Shown here one piece after another: positions 1-10,410 of a DNA stretch of 64,000 nt. Numbering within the stretch: the first letter of the stretch is position 1; the number at the start of each line of letters is the position of its first letter. A program made the position numbers and the translations under genes. The DNA is taken from assembly GCA_002049455.2 (NCBI GenBank), contig KV918821.1, positions 238,501 through 302,500 of the forward strand, written 5' to 3'. The DNA is from Porphyra umbilicalis. Taxonomy: Eukaryota > Rhodophyta > Bangiophyceae > Bangiales > Bangiaceae. A model generated the notes under the pieces. That model did no database searches, had not been told where the DNA came from, and saw nothing but the letters and a program-made list of their open reading frames with translations.

Positions 1-262
1 GGCGGTTCTTCACTACGCCGCTGTCTTCATTGACGGTCGTGTAATGGCTTTTGCTTTTGTGGAGCGCGCCAAGTCCACGAAGGATCGCCGCGGACGTTTC
101 GGGTATAGCGGGACCAAGTACGGGATTGAGGTCATCCTCGGGTTGGGCGGGACTCGCTACTACGTGCCTGTCGGTGCCCTAGACGAAGTCGTCGGGACCA
201 TCGAGAGAGAAGGGATGCACTTTATTTTATTTAGCAGAGAGCCGTTCTCCGATGGCCTGTAG
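1..262 (+). CDS. C-terminal end of a transposon-like protein (5' truncated by window)
   Basis: The frame is open from base 2 to a TAG stop at 260-262, so only the last 86 or so residues are visible. They include HYAAVFIDGRVMAFAFVERA and a later TRYYVPVGALDEVV stretch. This resembles the C-terminal beta-rich domain of CACTA/Plavaka-type transposon proteins, where a variable-length segment about the cell's own DNA substrate ends with a hydrophobic strand of the kind seen in the 48-kb transposase of this window (RLVIRAVDGIRRDLVVVQRL, then SPARIQRLEHVVPDFEDL). The likeness is by pattern only. It may instead be the end of an unrelated host gene. Confidence 0.4.
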   Translation, partial: AVLHYAAVFIDGRVMAFAFVERAKSTKDRRGRFGYSGTKYGIEVILGLGGTRYYVPVGALDEVVGTIEREGMHFILFSREPFSDGL

Positions 263-951
263 GGCAAGGGAACACACCATGAAGGTGCTTGGCCAATTGC
301 AAATTGTTAGGTTGTTCAGTTAGCTACGTAAGAAATTAAGCTAGAAGACTTAAGGTCATCATTGTCGTTTTACTCGTGATCTCCATGATTTTCCACACCC
401 TTCAGCCGTCGACCACCAACGGAGGTGGGGCGCTTCTGATCTTGCGTCGTCCTCCGAGCGAGAGGGCCTCTCTGCCGCACACTGTCAGAGCTGTGGTCCA
501 GGGCCCGGCAGACAGCCCGCCCTCTGGAGGACGAGAGATGGGGGGTGGGGCGGGGGGGGGGGGCTGCAGACCGCCACCTGCGCGTGCGGAACACAGGGAG
601 GGGGGGGGGCTCGCAGCCTGCCGTGAGGGGGGCTCTGAGTGGCACCCAGAAGGCACTGTGCACTGTCGCGTACGCACGCCCACATGCACCCCCATTTGCA
701 CAAGCAGCACGCACCGCTGTCACGCACACGACAACGAGGTCACGCACGCCACACCGCTCGTGCCAGATGCACACCACACCGTTCGCGCCTGCCGTGGTCA
801 CACTGGCACACGTCACTGCTCCCCGCCCTTCTCCCCCTGCCCTTCTCGCCCTGCCTTTCTCCCCCTACCCTTTCCGTCACCTCTGTGCTCGGCATTCCCC
901 TCCTGCGACCTGCGTTGCCTTTCTTCTATTTTCTTTCCGCGCTGCTGCGGC
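263..951. other. Intergenic segment and CT-rich leader
   Basis: No gene is recognised. Bases 820-945 are strongly C/T-rich and lead straight into the ATG at 952. Similar pyrimidine-rich leaders precede the starts at 5724, 24100 and 43694, so this looks like the promoter-proximal 5' leader of the next gene. Long open frames here on both strands are GC-driven. Confidence 0.4.
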
Positions 952-2449
952 ATGGCGGGCGGCCGCCGCAAGCGTGCTCGTGACAGCAGCGGTACGTTTC
1001 TTATGTGTTCTGCGTATTATTTATATCATAACAGACACACCTTGCCCCCCCGTCGTACGATGGTGATGGACTCGTTCGATGTTGCCAAGTATTCCGTGAC
1101 ATGTGATCCCTTCGTCCTTGCCTGTACTTGCACCGCTGCCTCCTCCATCTTTTTCCCGGGACCGAATTGCTCCCACACGGTGCGTATGGTGTTTCGGTAT
1201 CGTGACTAACGTGCCCGGTCGACCATACTGCTTCTGCGTCTGTTATGATTTCTATTCGTGAGATCTCGTTCACGGTCTGATTGTGGCTTTTTCCTTCTCA
1301 GGCAATCTCGCGGCTGCTGTGGCGGCCGCCGCACGGCTGCCTGCAGCGCCCGCCCCCACCTACCGGGAACGGACGCCGTCCCCTCCGGCTCGACCTGGGC
1401 GCCGTCAGCCGTCAAGGCGTGGCCGCAGCGGTGCGGTGTCTTCCCCGGCACCGGCGCCAACCCGTCGGCCTGTCCCTCCCTCAGTGGCCCCTTCACAGGC
1501 GCTCCGCCCCACAGTGGGGCGACCGCCACCCGAAGCACCACTGTCGTCGGCGGCACGGTCAGCACGGGTCGATCGCCCATTGGCTCCCCGGCCTGCGCCT
1601 CCGCCGAGGCCCGCGCGCCAAGAAGTGGCCGGGCCTGTACGGCTGCGCGCCAGTGTCAGCTGTGCCGAAGCACGCCCAACCGCCGCGGGGGCTGCTTCAT
1701 CCGGCGTTGGGGGAGGGAGCGCCCCGAGTGGGCCAGCGGCGTTTTCGGGCGCCAAGCGGACCCAGCCATTGGTGGTGCTCCCACCCACCCGGCGCGTGGG
1801 CGGGCGGCGGAAGAGCCGCACCAATGGGCGCCTTGGGTTCGACCTAGAGAACGACCCCAACTCCGCCCGCCGCACCGTGGCGCTCACGGGCGGCTCTATC
1901 AACCGAATGCCGATTTTTGACAACCCGGCGGTGGGCACCTCGTCCGTCGAGAAGACACACCTACAGAGCCTAGCACGCCAGGCGGCGAGGTTTTTTGACC
2001 CTGAGGTGACGTTTTGTCAGCAGTCGCGCGCGGACCTGACCACCGCCATTGCTTTTCTCGAGCTCAAGGAGCCACGGCTGGGCGTGTGCGAGCGCAGTTG
2101 GGGCGCTTGCACGCTTCTCTCCAAGGCGGCAAACAACCGTGCCGCCTACATTGCCGCAAAGGCGGCGTGTGCTGCGGCCAAGGACGCCGGCGGGGCCAAG
2201 GATGCCGGCGCGGCCAGGGAGGCCGACGCAGCCAGGGAGGTCGCCGCGGCCAGAACAGCTGACGCGACCGGCGCACCACCCGCGGCGGCGCCGGTGGTGG
2301 TCCCGCGGCCGCCCCAGCGCTCGGCACCATCGTCGTTGCCGGCGCCGCGAGCTCCACCGGCCGGGCGCGGTGGGACGGGCGACGGTCGAGCTGCTGATGC
2401 TGGCGCGACCGCCCAGTCGCCCGCTGATTTCTTTGCAATGAACCCTTAG
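952..2449 (+). CDS. Unrecognised two-exon protein with basic N-terminus
   Basis: Exon 1 (952-991) encodes MAGGRRKRARDSS, a short basic, nuclear-signal-like start. The intron is 992-1301, with donor GTACGT and acceptor TCTCAG. Exon 2 (1302-2449) joins in frame and ends at TAG, giving 395 residues. The first half is Pro/Ala/Arg-rich and probably disordered. The second half has more ordinary composition, including RLGFDLENDPNSARRTV, a SINRMPIFDNPAV segment and two cysteines (FCQQS and GVCERSWGAC). It ends in an Ala/Lys helix and a Pro-rich tail. I recognise no family. The gene follows a transposon-like 3' end and could be a mobile-element companion gene as easily as a host gene. Confidence 0.6.
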
Positions 2450-2744
2450 CCTAATTAAATTCCTCGTCGTTCATCAAACCCTATCTATGCAATCTGGATT
2501 TTTGGGAGGGCGACTAACCACCAGCGGTATATGTGGTGGATGCATGTACAAATACCTTGACTAAGATAATATATCGACCAGCAATGTTTAACCTGGAAAT
2601 GAATATGGTTTCCGTGAGACTCATACCAGTTATTTCCAGTATAACCATATGTCATATCGTTCTTTCCGGTGGACATTGAGAGCGTCGCCTGCAGCCACTC
2701 ATTTCTGCAACGTGGCGCTGCGTGAGCGAATCAAAGCCCAGCCG

Positions 2745-3644
2745 ATCCCAGGTTCTCACGATGCCGTCATCCCAGGTTTTCTGGGATAAGGCAACCATGG
2801 GACCCTCCGGCATCCCTGGAATCCTGGGACTTCTGGGACTCCGAACCGCGGTCTGTGAGCGATCTGAGGAAAATCAACCTGGGATTCCAGGCACGTGCGT
2901 GCAATACCCTGGCCTTCAATGCGGTAGCGCGCTCGGCGACGCATCGATACCGGGCACGCCGGCCGGCTCCATGGCCGCGAGCGTGCGCGGGGGCACGTAC
3001 AGCCACGTTGCCGTCGTGGGGGGGGCGTCGGGCGGGGAAAGGGGTGCCGCTTCCGCCACCGCAGCAGCGGCGGCCCGCCAGCGTCGCGCGATGCCCACGG
3101 GCGGGGCTGTCACTCCGACGCGCGGCGCACCTGCGCACGGCGGGCGGGGCGGCCGACACGGCGCACGGGCGGGCGGGTGGGATTGACCGCCGCGCGACGG
3201 GGCGCCCCTAACCGCGCCGCTAGATGACGTCAGCAATCGCCGACGCGCCGCCGCAACAGAAGCAGGCGCGCAGGCACGATGACCCGCGCGTCATCGCGGC
3301 CGCGTCGAACCCCGGAAGTCACGGCTCGCGGTCGCCGCGCGCAGTTCGGGGCGGTGGGGGGGGCAGGGGGGCAAGCGCCGTCCGGGCCCTGTGACCTTTG
3401 TGGCAGGACAGTCCATCTCAGCCATGTAACTCCATTCGCTTTTAGCGTCATCGCGACCCTTCCAGCACTGACGCGCCCTCAGATCCCTGAGGACACGAAT
3501 GCAGACTGTCACCTCTGAAACGGAGAGCAAGTCCCTTGATCTAAGTATATGTGTGCATCACTACACTTTGAGAGCACCCTGTCCTAAAGGCCAGGGAATT
3601 TTGGTCGAAGCAACCTGGGATTTTGGTGTCCAAAAACCTGGGAT
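2745..3644. mobile_element. Candidate foldback/MITE-like element with ATCCCAGG terminal motifs
   Basis: ATCCCAGGTT-type motifs lie in plus orientation at 2745 and 2769, and as the reverse complement (AACCTGGGAT) at 2876, 3612 and 3633. The 12-mer at 2769-2780 (ATCCCAGGTTTT) is perfectly inverted at 3633-3644. The ends therefore face each other over about 0.9 kb, like a non-autonomous DNA element with repeated subterminal motifs. The interior is GC-rich with no recognisable protein. Target-site duplications were not identified, so the boundaries are approximate. Confidence 0.35.
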
Positions 3645-3828
3645 AACATGCAGACTTTTCTTATAGGGCGGCCGCGTCGTCGGCGGCGGCATTGACGGCG
3701 GCGGCCACGACGGTGGCGGGCGGGGCGACAAGGACCGGCTGGCGGGCCCATCCCCGACGGCCATCACCTCCCGCTGCGGCAGCAGCGACGCCACCACCGC
3801 CTCGACGGTCGGCACGTCGACGGTCGGC

Positions 3829-5244
3829 ATGCCGTCGCCGCCGTCGCCGCTGTCCCCCCGCTCCCCCGCCAGCGGCGTCTGGGCGGTGCCCCGCATGGCG
3901 GGCCACCCGCCGCCACTGCCCCTCTCCGCGGCGGTCGGCGAGGCGGCGGCCGCGCCGGCCGCCGCTGCCGCCCCACGCACGTCCCCGCCCGCCGCCGCCA
4001 ACGACGCTGCCGACGCTGACGCGGCGGGCGCACCGGGTGGCGCAACCGCAGCCGCCGCAGCCGCAGCAGCAACAGCCGCAGCCGCAGCAGCCGCCACCGA
4101 CGCGGCCGCCCGCATCGCGGCGCTCACCGACGAGCGCGACGCGGCGGCCGCGGCGGCCGCCGCCGCCACCGCCCTCGCATCCGTGACGGCCGCCCAACTC
4201 GACGCGACGCGCGCGACGCTCTACGGCGCCGACGCGGTGGCCGACACGGCGACCGCCGCTGCCGCCGCCGCGTTGGCGGGCGCGTCGCGTCACGCGGCAG
4301 CGACGGCCGCCGCGTCGGCCGCTGCCGACGAGGCGGAAGCCGATGCCAAGGCGGCAACGGCGGCGGCTCGCCGCGCGACGCGCGGCGCCGCCGCCGCGTC
4401 GGCGGCGACGACGGCGGCGCCGGCGGGTGGCTGGAGGGGGGGGCGACGGCGGGTCGGCTTGTGGGGTCGGCCGCCCGCTCGACGGGCGGGTGCTGAATCG
4501 TGGCCACCGTCGCCCGGCGGTCCGCATCGTTTGGGCCGTCTCGGGGTGGCGGCAGCGGCGGCGGCGGCGGCGGGGGGGCGGAGCGGCGCCTGTAAGGGAC
4601 CTTGCTGGGCGGCGGCCGCGCCGTCGGGTGCCGCTTGCGGTCGGCGAGTGTGGGCCCGCCGCCGGTGCGGGCGTGGGCAGCGGGCGCCCGTGGGGGGGGA
4701 GGAGGAGGCCGAGCCGCCCTCTGGGGGGGGGGGATGTCGACCCGCCGCGCGCGGGGCGGCGGGCCGTAGCCGGCGGCGGCGGTGGGGTCGGCGGTGGGGG
4801 CGCCGGCGACGGCTGGGGCTGCGCCTGCTGCCGCCGCGTCGGCGCCGCCGCCACCGCCCGCGGTCGCCATCGTTCCTGCGGGTATGCTCCCTGTGGAATC
4901 CGTTGCGGGCGCGCCCGCGCCCGTCGCCGCCGCCGCAGGCGTGGGGGCAGTGGTCGACGCTGCCGTGGCCCCCGTCGACAGCGCGCCCGTCGACGCGGCG
5001 GCGGGCGCGGCGGCGGCGGCGACGGGGGGCGTCGTGGACACGGTGGCCGTGGCGGCGGCGGTGGCGGCGGCGGCGGCGGCGGCGGGGCCGCCGGCGCCAC
5101 CGCCGTCGTTGGGCCACTGGCATTGGACCGCCGGCGGGTGGCGCGGGTGCCGGCCGACGCCCGTGCGCGCCGACGCGGTCGCCCTGGCGGTCGGAGGGCT
5201 CGGGCGTATTGGGAGGGAGGACGGCCTGCTGTCGCTCGAGGTAA
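3829..5244 (+). CDS. Possible Ala-rich coiled-coil protein
   Basis: An open plus-strand frame is extremely rich in Ala. Around 4096-4375 it has regularly spaced charged residues (AARIAALTDERDAA and EAEADAKAATAAARR are examples) that would suit an Ala-based coiled coil. A second plus frame, near 5090-5235, contains HWHWTAGGWRGCRPTPV and ends at a possible GTAAAA donor, so a later exon may exist. Equally long open frames run on the minus strand. No family is recognised, and the strand and the exons are uncertain. Confidence 0.25.
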   Translation: MPSPPSPLSPRSPASGVWAVPRMAGHPPPLPLSAAVGEAAAAPAAAAAPRTSPPAAANDAADADAAGAPGGATAAAAAAAATAAAAAAATDAAARIAALTDERDAAAAAAAAATALASVTAAQLDATRATLYGADAVADTATAAAAAALAGASRHAAATAAASAAADEAEADAKAATAAARRATRGAAAASAATTAAPAGGWRGGRRRVGLWGRPPARRAGAESWPPSPGGPHRLGRLGVAAAAAAAAGGRSGACKGPCWAAAAPSGAACGRRVWARRRCGRGQRAPVGGEEEAEPPSGGGGCRPAARGAAGRSRRRRWGRRWGRRRRLGLRLLPPRRRRRHRPRSPSFLRVCSLWNPLRARPRPSPPPQAWGQWSTLPWPPSTARPSTRRRARRRRRRGASWTRWPWRRRWRRRRRRRGRRRHRRRWATGIGPPAGGAGAGRRPCAPTRSPWRSEGSGVLGGRTACCRSR

Positions 5245-5723
5245 AATATGGGGGGTGGTCGGCCGGCCTTGATGAACGGCAGGGGTGGGAAGGGGGCGGT
5301 GGCGGGGGGGTTGACGAGCAAGTGGGTCGCGGTTGCGACGTGCGGTGAACGTATCTTATTCAGTTTGGTCATTTTCAAGTTCCCAGGCCAGGGTGTTTTC
5401 GCGAACGCGGCTTCAGTCCCGCTCGCAAAGAAAGTTTGGCACGGCGCCGGCCTCGTCGGTCGACGCTCGCGCCGTCGCCCTGGCTGGCCGCCGCCAACCC
5501 CGTCCCACACCCCGCCCGCGCCCGTGCCTCTTGCCCCGCCTTGCCCGACGTCGTGGGCCGATCAAGCTCGGGCCTCTCCGCCGACTCTCTCCACCGCCAC
5601 CCTCTGTCCCCCCTGCCGCCCCAAACCCCACCCGTTTCTCATCCGCCTCTCCTGTTGCGGTCGCACTCTGCGGCGTACACCGCCCTCCCCGCCTCCCGTT
5701 TGCCCTCTCCCCCCCCCCCTACC

Positions 5724-6633
5724 ATGGCCAAATCCAAAAAAAAAGCCAAGGACGACGACGACAAGGACCGCGGCCGGCGCACCCACAAGCCGACGCCCTC
5801 CAAGTCGCGGCCGCTGGAGAAGAAGCTGCGCCACTTTGTCCCCCCCCCCGGCGGCCGCCCCGCCCTCGTCGCCTATGACGCGGCCGCCCATCGGGCGTAC
5901 GTCACCGGCTTCCGCGCGCGCGCGGCGGGGCGGCGCGCCACGGCGGCGGCGGCGGTGGCCGAGGCGGCGAAAAAGGAGCGCCGCACGGCGCGGTCGGAGA
6001 AGCGGGCGGTAGTGGCCAAGGTGCGCGACACGTTTTTGGCAGCGGGGGGGGGGGGGGGGGGGGGGACGCCGCCGCCGCCGCCTGGGGGGCCGCGGGGAGC
6101 CACCCCCACCGACGCGTGAGCGACAATGATGGCGACGCGAGTAGCGACGGTGGGGGGGGCTCGGACGCAGACGCGGACGCGGACGCGGCGGCGGCCGGCG
6201 GCGCCGCCGCCTCTGACGGCGACGCCGTCGACGAGGCGGCGGTCGTCGAGCGCCACGTCTATACCGCCGACGGCGCCGCGGGCGGCAGCGTCGTGACGAC
6301 GACGGTCGTGGCGATGGAGACGGACCTCGACCGGCGGTTGGCCGACGTGGCGGCCGCCCCGCCCGCGCGCAGCGTCCGTGGCGTGCGCCCGCGCGGGGGG
6401 CGCGAGGCGGACGGCACCGCCGCCGGCGGTGCTGCCGACGGGCGGGGCAAACAGCGGGCGGAGGGGGGCGGGCGGCGGGGGGGGGGGGCACCGCCCGCGG
6501 CGGCGGCAGAGCTGCGCGCGGGCGGGGGGGGGGGCGTGGCGGCGGGCGCGGTGGCGGGGGGCCCAACGGCAAGCGACCCGCGGGCGCCAAGAAGCGCCCG
6601 TGGTCGGAGCGCCGCGTGTGTGCGAGCAACTAG
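5724..6633 (+). CDS. NOL12: NOL12/RRP17 family pre-rRNA processing protein
   Basis: NOL12/Rrp17 proteins are nucleolar RNA-binding 5'-3' exonuclease-type factors for pre-rRNA processing. The ATG at 5724 follows a CT-rich leader and opens with a Lys/Asp-rich, nucleolar-type N-terminus (MAKSKKKAKDDDDKDRGRR). The family signature follows: LVAYDAAAHRAYVTGFRAR matches the family's 'FDE..R..YLTGF.KRK' block, then a long Ala/Arg/Lys helix (AAKKERRTARSEKR). After a run of 22 G (6044-6065) the reading continues in another frame with an acidic Asp/Ser stretch and a TTTVVAMETDLDRRL segment like the family's Thr/Val-rich part. A basic tail (NGKRPAGAKKRPWSERR) ends at TAG 6631-6633, after more G runs (6477-6488 and near 6525). 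Expected homopolymer errors would account for the frame changes. The gene is convergent with RCL1, with 230 bases between the stops. Confidence 0.75.
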
Positions 6634-6863
6634 GGTGCAGTGTAGGGAGCCACGACGCGGCGTGCGCGGGCAGTGTCGGGTGCTGCCCGTCGCCCTTCTT
6701 TTCATTTTTTCCCCCGTCGGTGGTGGCGCGCGCCGACAAACCGCGGGGCTCGGACGCGCACGCCGCGCCCGCCGCACGGGCGCCGCGGCGCGGCGACCGC
6801 CCGCGGACCGTCGGCCCCCACCGTGGACGACGGTGGCCGCGTGGCTCCCCCCCCCCCCCCCCC

Positions 6864-8154
6864 TCACGACCGCGCGCGGGGCCCCTCGAGGCCGACGCCG
6901 ACGCACGTCATGACGATGCCACTCACGTAGGCGTCCTTCCCCCCCCCCCCCCCCCCCCTCCTCCCCGTCACTCGCCGCGCCCCCCCCCCCACCCGGTCCA
7001 TCCGCTCGTCCCGCTCGACGCGCACGTGAAAGACGACGCCGAGGAAGGCGCGGACGTCGCGCAAAAACGCGACCGAGGCGCCCCCAACGCGCCCGAGGCG
7101 CACCCGCGACACGTCCGCCTCAGAGGCGGCGGCGACGAGCAGCGCGAGGTTGGCGTGCGCCGAGTCGACGCACCCGCCCCCGTCAACCTCCTCGAGGAGG
7201 CCGTGCGCGGCGCCGCGCGCGACCGCCTCGGGCGTCGGCGGGAGGCCCGCGCCGCCGCGGGCGCCCCCGCCCCCCCCGCCGTCACCCCACCGCCGTCGCC
7301 GGCGCCGACGCCGCCGGCGCCGAGGGGGGACGGCGCCCCCCCCCCCCCCCCCGCCGGCGGCGGCGCGCCGTGCGCCCAATCGCACACGAGCAGGCACCCC
7401 GTGGTGCTTTCCGCGAGCAGCGAGCACCCGTAGCCGGCCCCCCCCTCGCGGTTGCGCCCCGCGTCGGCAAACAAAAACACGTCGGCGAGGAGCGCGTTAA
7501 ACACCCCCCGCGCCGTGTCGACCATCCGGTTGACGTACCCGGGGCTGACCTTGTTGGCCCACGCCGCCCCGCGCACGCGCTTGATGAGGCCCGCGTCGAG
7601 GAGCTCCACGGGCGGCAGCGGCCCGCGGGCGGGTTTGGCGGTGAGCACGACTTGGCCGCCGGCAAAGCCGGCGGCGGACCGCCGCACGACGCGCAGCGCC
7701 GGCGCGACGCGCCCAAGCGTGAGGCGCCGGAGGAGGGGCACCGACACGGACGCGACCGAGTCGACCGACAGGTCCGCCGTCGTGTGCGTTGCGCCCCGCA
7801 GCGTCACGTCGAGGGGGGTTTTGGTAAAGGGCGCGAGCATCAGGAGCGCCTCGAGGTAGTAGCCGAGCCCCCGCCCCGGGTGGCACTCGTGCTCGAGCGT
7901 GCCGCCGACGAGGAGGCCCGGGCGGTACGCGACGGCCGTGCCCGTCTCGTCAATGTCGATGCGGGTGCCCGACGTGAGTTTGTCCAACAGCCGCAGGAGG
8001 GACACCTCGGGGGGGGAGAGGCCGGGCGCGCCCGCCACGGGGCGGATGGACGTGAAGCGCACGGGGCGGCCGGCGAGGGTGGAGAGGACGAGGCGGTGGC
8101 GAAAGTGAGCCGCGCCCGTGAAGCGCAGGGGGGGGGGGGTTTGGCCGTCGGCAT
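6864..8154 (-). CDS. RCL1: RCL1, RNA 3'-terminal phosphate cyclase-like protein
   Basis: RCL1 is the non-cyclising homologue of RNA 3'-phosphate cyclase. It works in the small-subunit processome with BMS1 in early 18S rRNA cleavage. The match is strong along the chain: RFTGAAHFRHRLVLSTLAGR near the start, then PGLSPPEVSLLRLLDKLTSG, YRPGLLVGGTLEHEC, GLGYYLEALLMLAPF, VELLDAGLIKRVRGAAWANK, CSLLAESTTGCLLVCDW, and in the C-terminal part LLEEVDGGGCVDSAHANLAL and VMTCVGVGLEG. The stop is 6864-6866. The best start is the ATG at 8154, which is one frame off across a run of 12 G (8128-8139) directly after the MPTAK codons. A second frame change falls at a run of 17 C (7336-7352), inside a Gly-rich linker before the C-terminal part. 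An in-frame upstream extension to about 8398 is less like the family. No introns are needed. Confidence 0.88.
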
Positions 8155-8740
8155 GGTGCCGGGGGGGGGGGGGGGTGGGGGGGGGGGAGGGGGAGGGAGC
8201 CCCCGCTGAGCGTCGCCGCGTCAAAGTCGGGGGGTCGGCCGCGCCGCCAAAACGGGGCGCAAGGTAGTCGACCAGTCGGTGGGGGTGTGCACAGCCGCGG
8301 GGCTGAGGCGGCGAGGCAAAGACGCCTGCGACGGCGCCGCGGCGCAGACGCGACCGCGACGGCCGAGGCAAACGCCGGCGGCGTCGGACCTGAATCACTG
8401 ATCCAATTTGAAACTTTTGATCAAACTACTGATTCTGCCGAATAAGGAGACTGCCGATTCACTGGGCACCACTCTTTGACAAATTGATCGCAGTTGCCAC
8501 GGTGGCGCGTGGGGGAGCGCCTCACTGTGGCTACCGCTGTGGCGGTCTTGTTTGATGACAGTGCAATGAGCGTCGCTGATTGGACTCTCCATGTCGAGGG
8601 TCCACCACGGATGCGTATCCTATCCTCGCTGTAGTAAAAGTAACAAGCATGGCGGCCCGGCAACGAGCCGGCGAGCGCCGGCTCGCCGTTCGCATCTGGG
8701 CCCAGTCGCTCCCCGGCCGTTGTCTCTTGGGCCACATTGT
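8155..8740. other. Intergenic, upstream of RCL1
   Basis: Bases 8155-8395 are GC-rich and could be the 5' leader of RCL1. Bases 8395-8640 drop to ordinary composition (AT-richer), the likely promoter side. No gene is seen. The palindrome GGTTCGAACC at 8747 looks like a tRNA T-loop, but no cloverleaf can be built around it. Confidence 0.35.
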
Positions 8741-8900
8741 CAGCAACGGTTCGAACCGTGGACGTTCCCCAACGGACGGCCCGTTGGGCCCAACCTCCAA
8801 CTAAACGCGAAACCGTTGGGCTCCCTTCGGGCCCAACAGGGGCCCAATGGAGCCCCAACGATCGCCGTTTCCGTAGGGCGTTTCCAGCCCGTTGGTTCGC
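8741..8900. repeat. Cluster of CAACG/CGTTG motifs, copy 1
   Basis: Many short CCCAACG and CGTTGGG motifs in both orientations occur within 160 bases. One block, CCCGTTGGGCCCAACCTCCAAC, is nearly the same as a block in the second cluster near 10347 and lies in the same orientation. Dense short motifs in mixed orientation resemble subterminal transposase-binding arrays of CACTA-type elements. Confidence 0.4.
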
Positions 8901-10239
8901 GATACAGTGCGTTCTCGTCACAAGAGGTAGCTGATTCAGCTCAGTAAGAATACAAGTGGCCAACACGGACAGGAATGGAAGACTCGCGACCCATATTCCC
9001 TTGTAAATGATTCTCTTATAACGAGAATACACTGTAGTCACATGTCAAAAACGATAGAGACGCGGCAGCGCCACCTTAAGGAAGTACATCTGACAGATAA
9101 CTACAATACAATATCGAAACGAGGTGGATTTAGTGCCTCATTGGCTGCACTTTCCCGTTCAGGGGACGGCGAGAAGCGCAGCAGACGGCGCTTCAGCCAT
9201 ATGATGGGCTTTCCGGTCACTCATGCAGCAAGACTGGGTGGGCGTAGCGCTCGTCTACCAAGTGTTCAAAGTGACTTGGGGCGATCCTGAGGATGCCGCG
9301 CAACAATAGAGGACTTCGACGGGATTCGCTGGTGCTCGCACTGCTCTCGCGGCTGGCGGACTGCATCATTTTTTTGTTGGCATGACCACCAGCAGGTACC
9401 GGTGCAGGCCAACCCAAAAAAAAAAAAGCTGTTCTAGGCCTGCTGTCGGACATGGACAGGGTACGGGGAGCAAGTTCACCATGGTTCCTGTGGTCTGGTG
9501 TCTTCAGGCGGTACGAGCAACCCGAACAGAGCAGGAATGTGGATTCGAGGGACATGAATGGAGTGGGATGAGTGCCTATACAGTGGGAGAAGCGTTCTTG
9601 GCACGCCGAGGGGCCCCAGACAGACGGTCCTTTCGGTACAGGTGCAGGCGAGGCCGCCAGTCGGTCCGCGCTGCGGCGCAAGCCGGAACGACGGAAAGTG
9701 CGGTACACGGCTTGAGCCGCGGAGAGGGTGGTACGGAAGACCGCGGAGGATACTGAGTGCGAGCACCGTCGCAAGAGGGCAGACAGGGGTCCGATCGCGG
9801 GCTGCGGGCACCGCCTCAATACGTTGTATCTGGCTTCGGCGGGGACTATCCTCGGGGCAGAGGAGTCGAGGCACTCTCGATCGTCCATCCAGCCCAGGTG
9901 GAGGCGCAGCACGAGGGCGGCGTGCATATTAGTGGATTCACGACGCGCGGGTGGCGTGAACGTGTGGAGGGTCTCACAACAAGGCCCGTAGCGTGGCTCT
10001 GAGCTGCGTGGACTGCGCGGCAATGACACCGACAGAGCCACATGGCGCTTCCACCGCCGTCGCGTGCGGTCTACGCTGGACGGGCTTGTCGGCCCGCTGA
10101 GGAAGTCTCGGAAAGAAATGAGTCGGATCCTTCTAAATGCAGGGTGCCCTTTTACAATTCTAGCACACACCTTGTAGTCAGCCAATCAGTCATCACGGAT
10201 AGCATATCTGTGGCCAGGAAGCTCTGTCCTTGCACGCGA
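8901..10239. other. DNA between the two motif clusters; no gene recognised
   Basis: GC content is moderate. A minus-strand open frame of 322 codons (9217-10185) and several shorter plus-strand frames (for instance 9382-9756) exist, but none has a recognisable motif, codon pattern or splice structure. Position between two similar motif clusters suggests an old non-autonomous element. Confidence 0.25.
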
Positions 10240-10410
10240 CCTCGTCCGTTGGGGCATGGCCCAACGGCCGTACGGTTCCCCAACGTTCCCCACTGAAGGA
10301 AAGGTCCCCAACGAACGCCCCACAACGCCCAAAAACGCCCAACTAAAAGCAGACCCGTTGGGCCCCAACCTCCAACGGTTCCCCAACGGAAAGGGCATCC
10401 GTTGGGCAAC
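10240..10410. repeat. Cluster of CAACG/CGTTG motifs, copy 2
   Basis: About a dozen CAACG/CGTTG motifs lie within 170 bases, including CCCGTTGGGCCCCAACCTCCAAC near 10347, which is shared with the cluster at 8741-8900. Probably part of the same repetitive element. Confidence 0.4.

Noticed and set aside
3661-5510. Very long minus-strand open frames (up to 479 codons) rich in Arg and Pro
   Set aside because: In DNA of this GC content stops are rare in every frame. These frames have shadow composition (poly-Arg, poly-Pro) and no motif.
8700-8790. tRNA-like T-loop motif GGTTCGAACC
   Set aside because: No acceptor stem or D/anticodon arms can be paired; the motif is a plain palindrome next to a repeat cluster.
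9217-10185. 322-codon minus-strand ORF
   Set aside because: No recognisable motif, repetitive flanks, and poor protein-like composition; kept only as a note on the interval.
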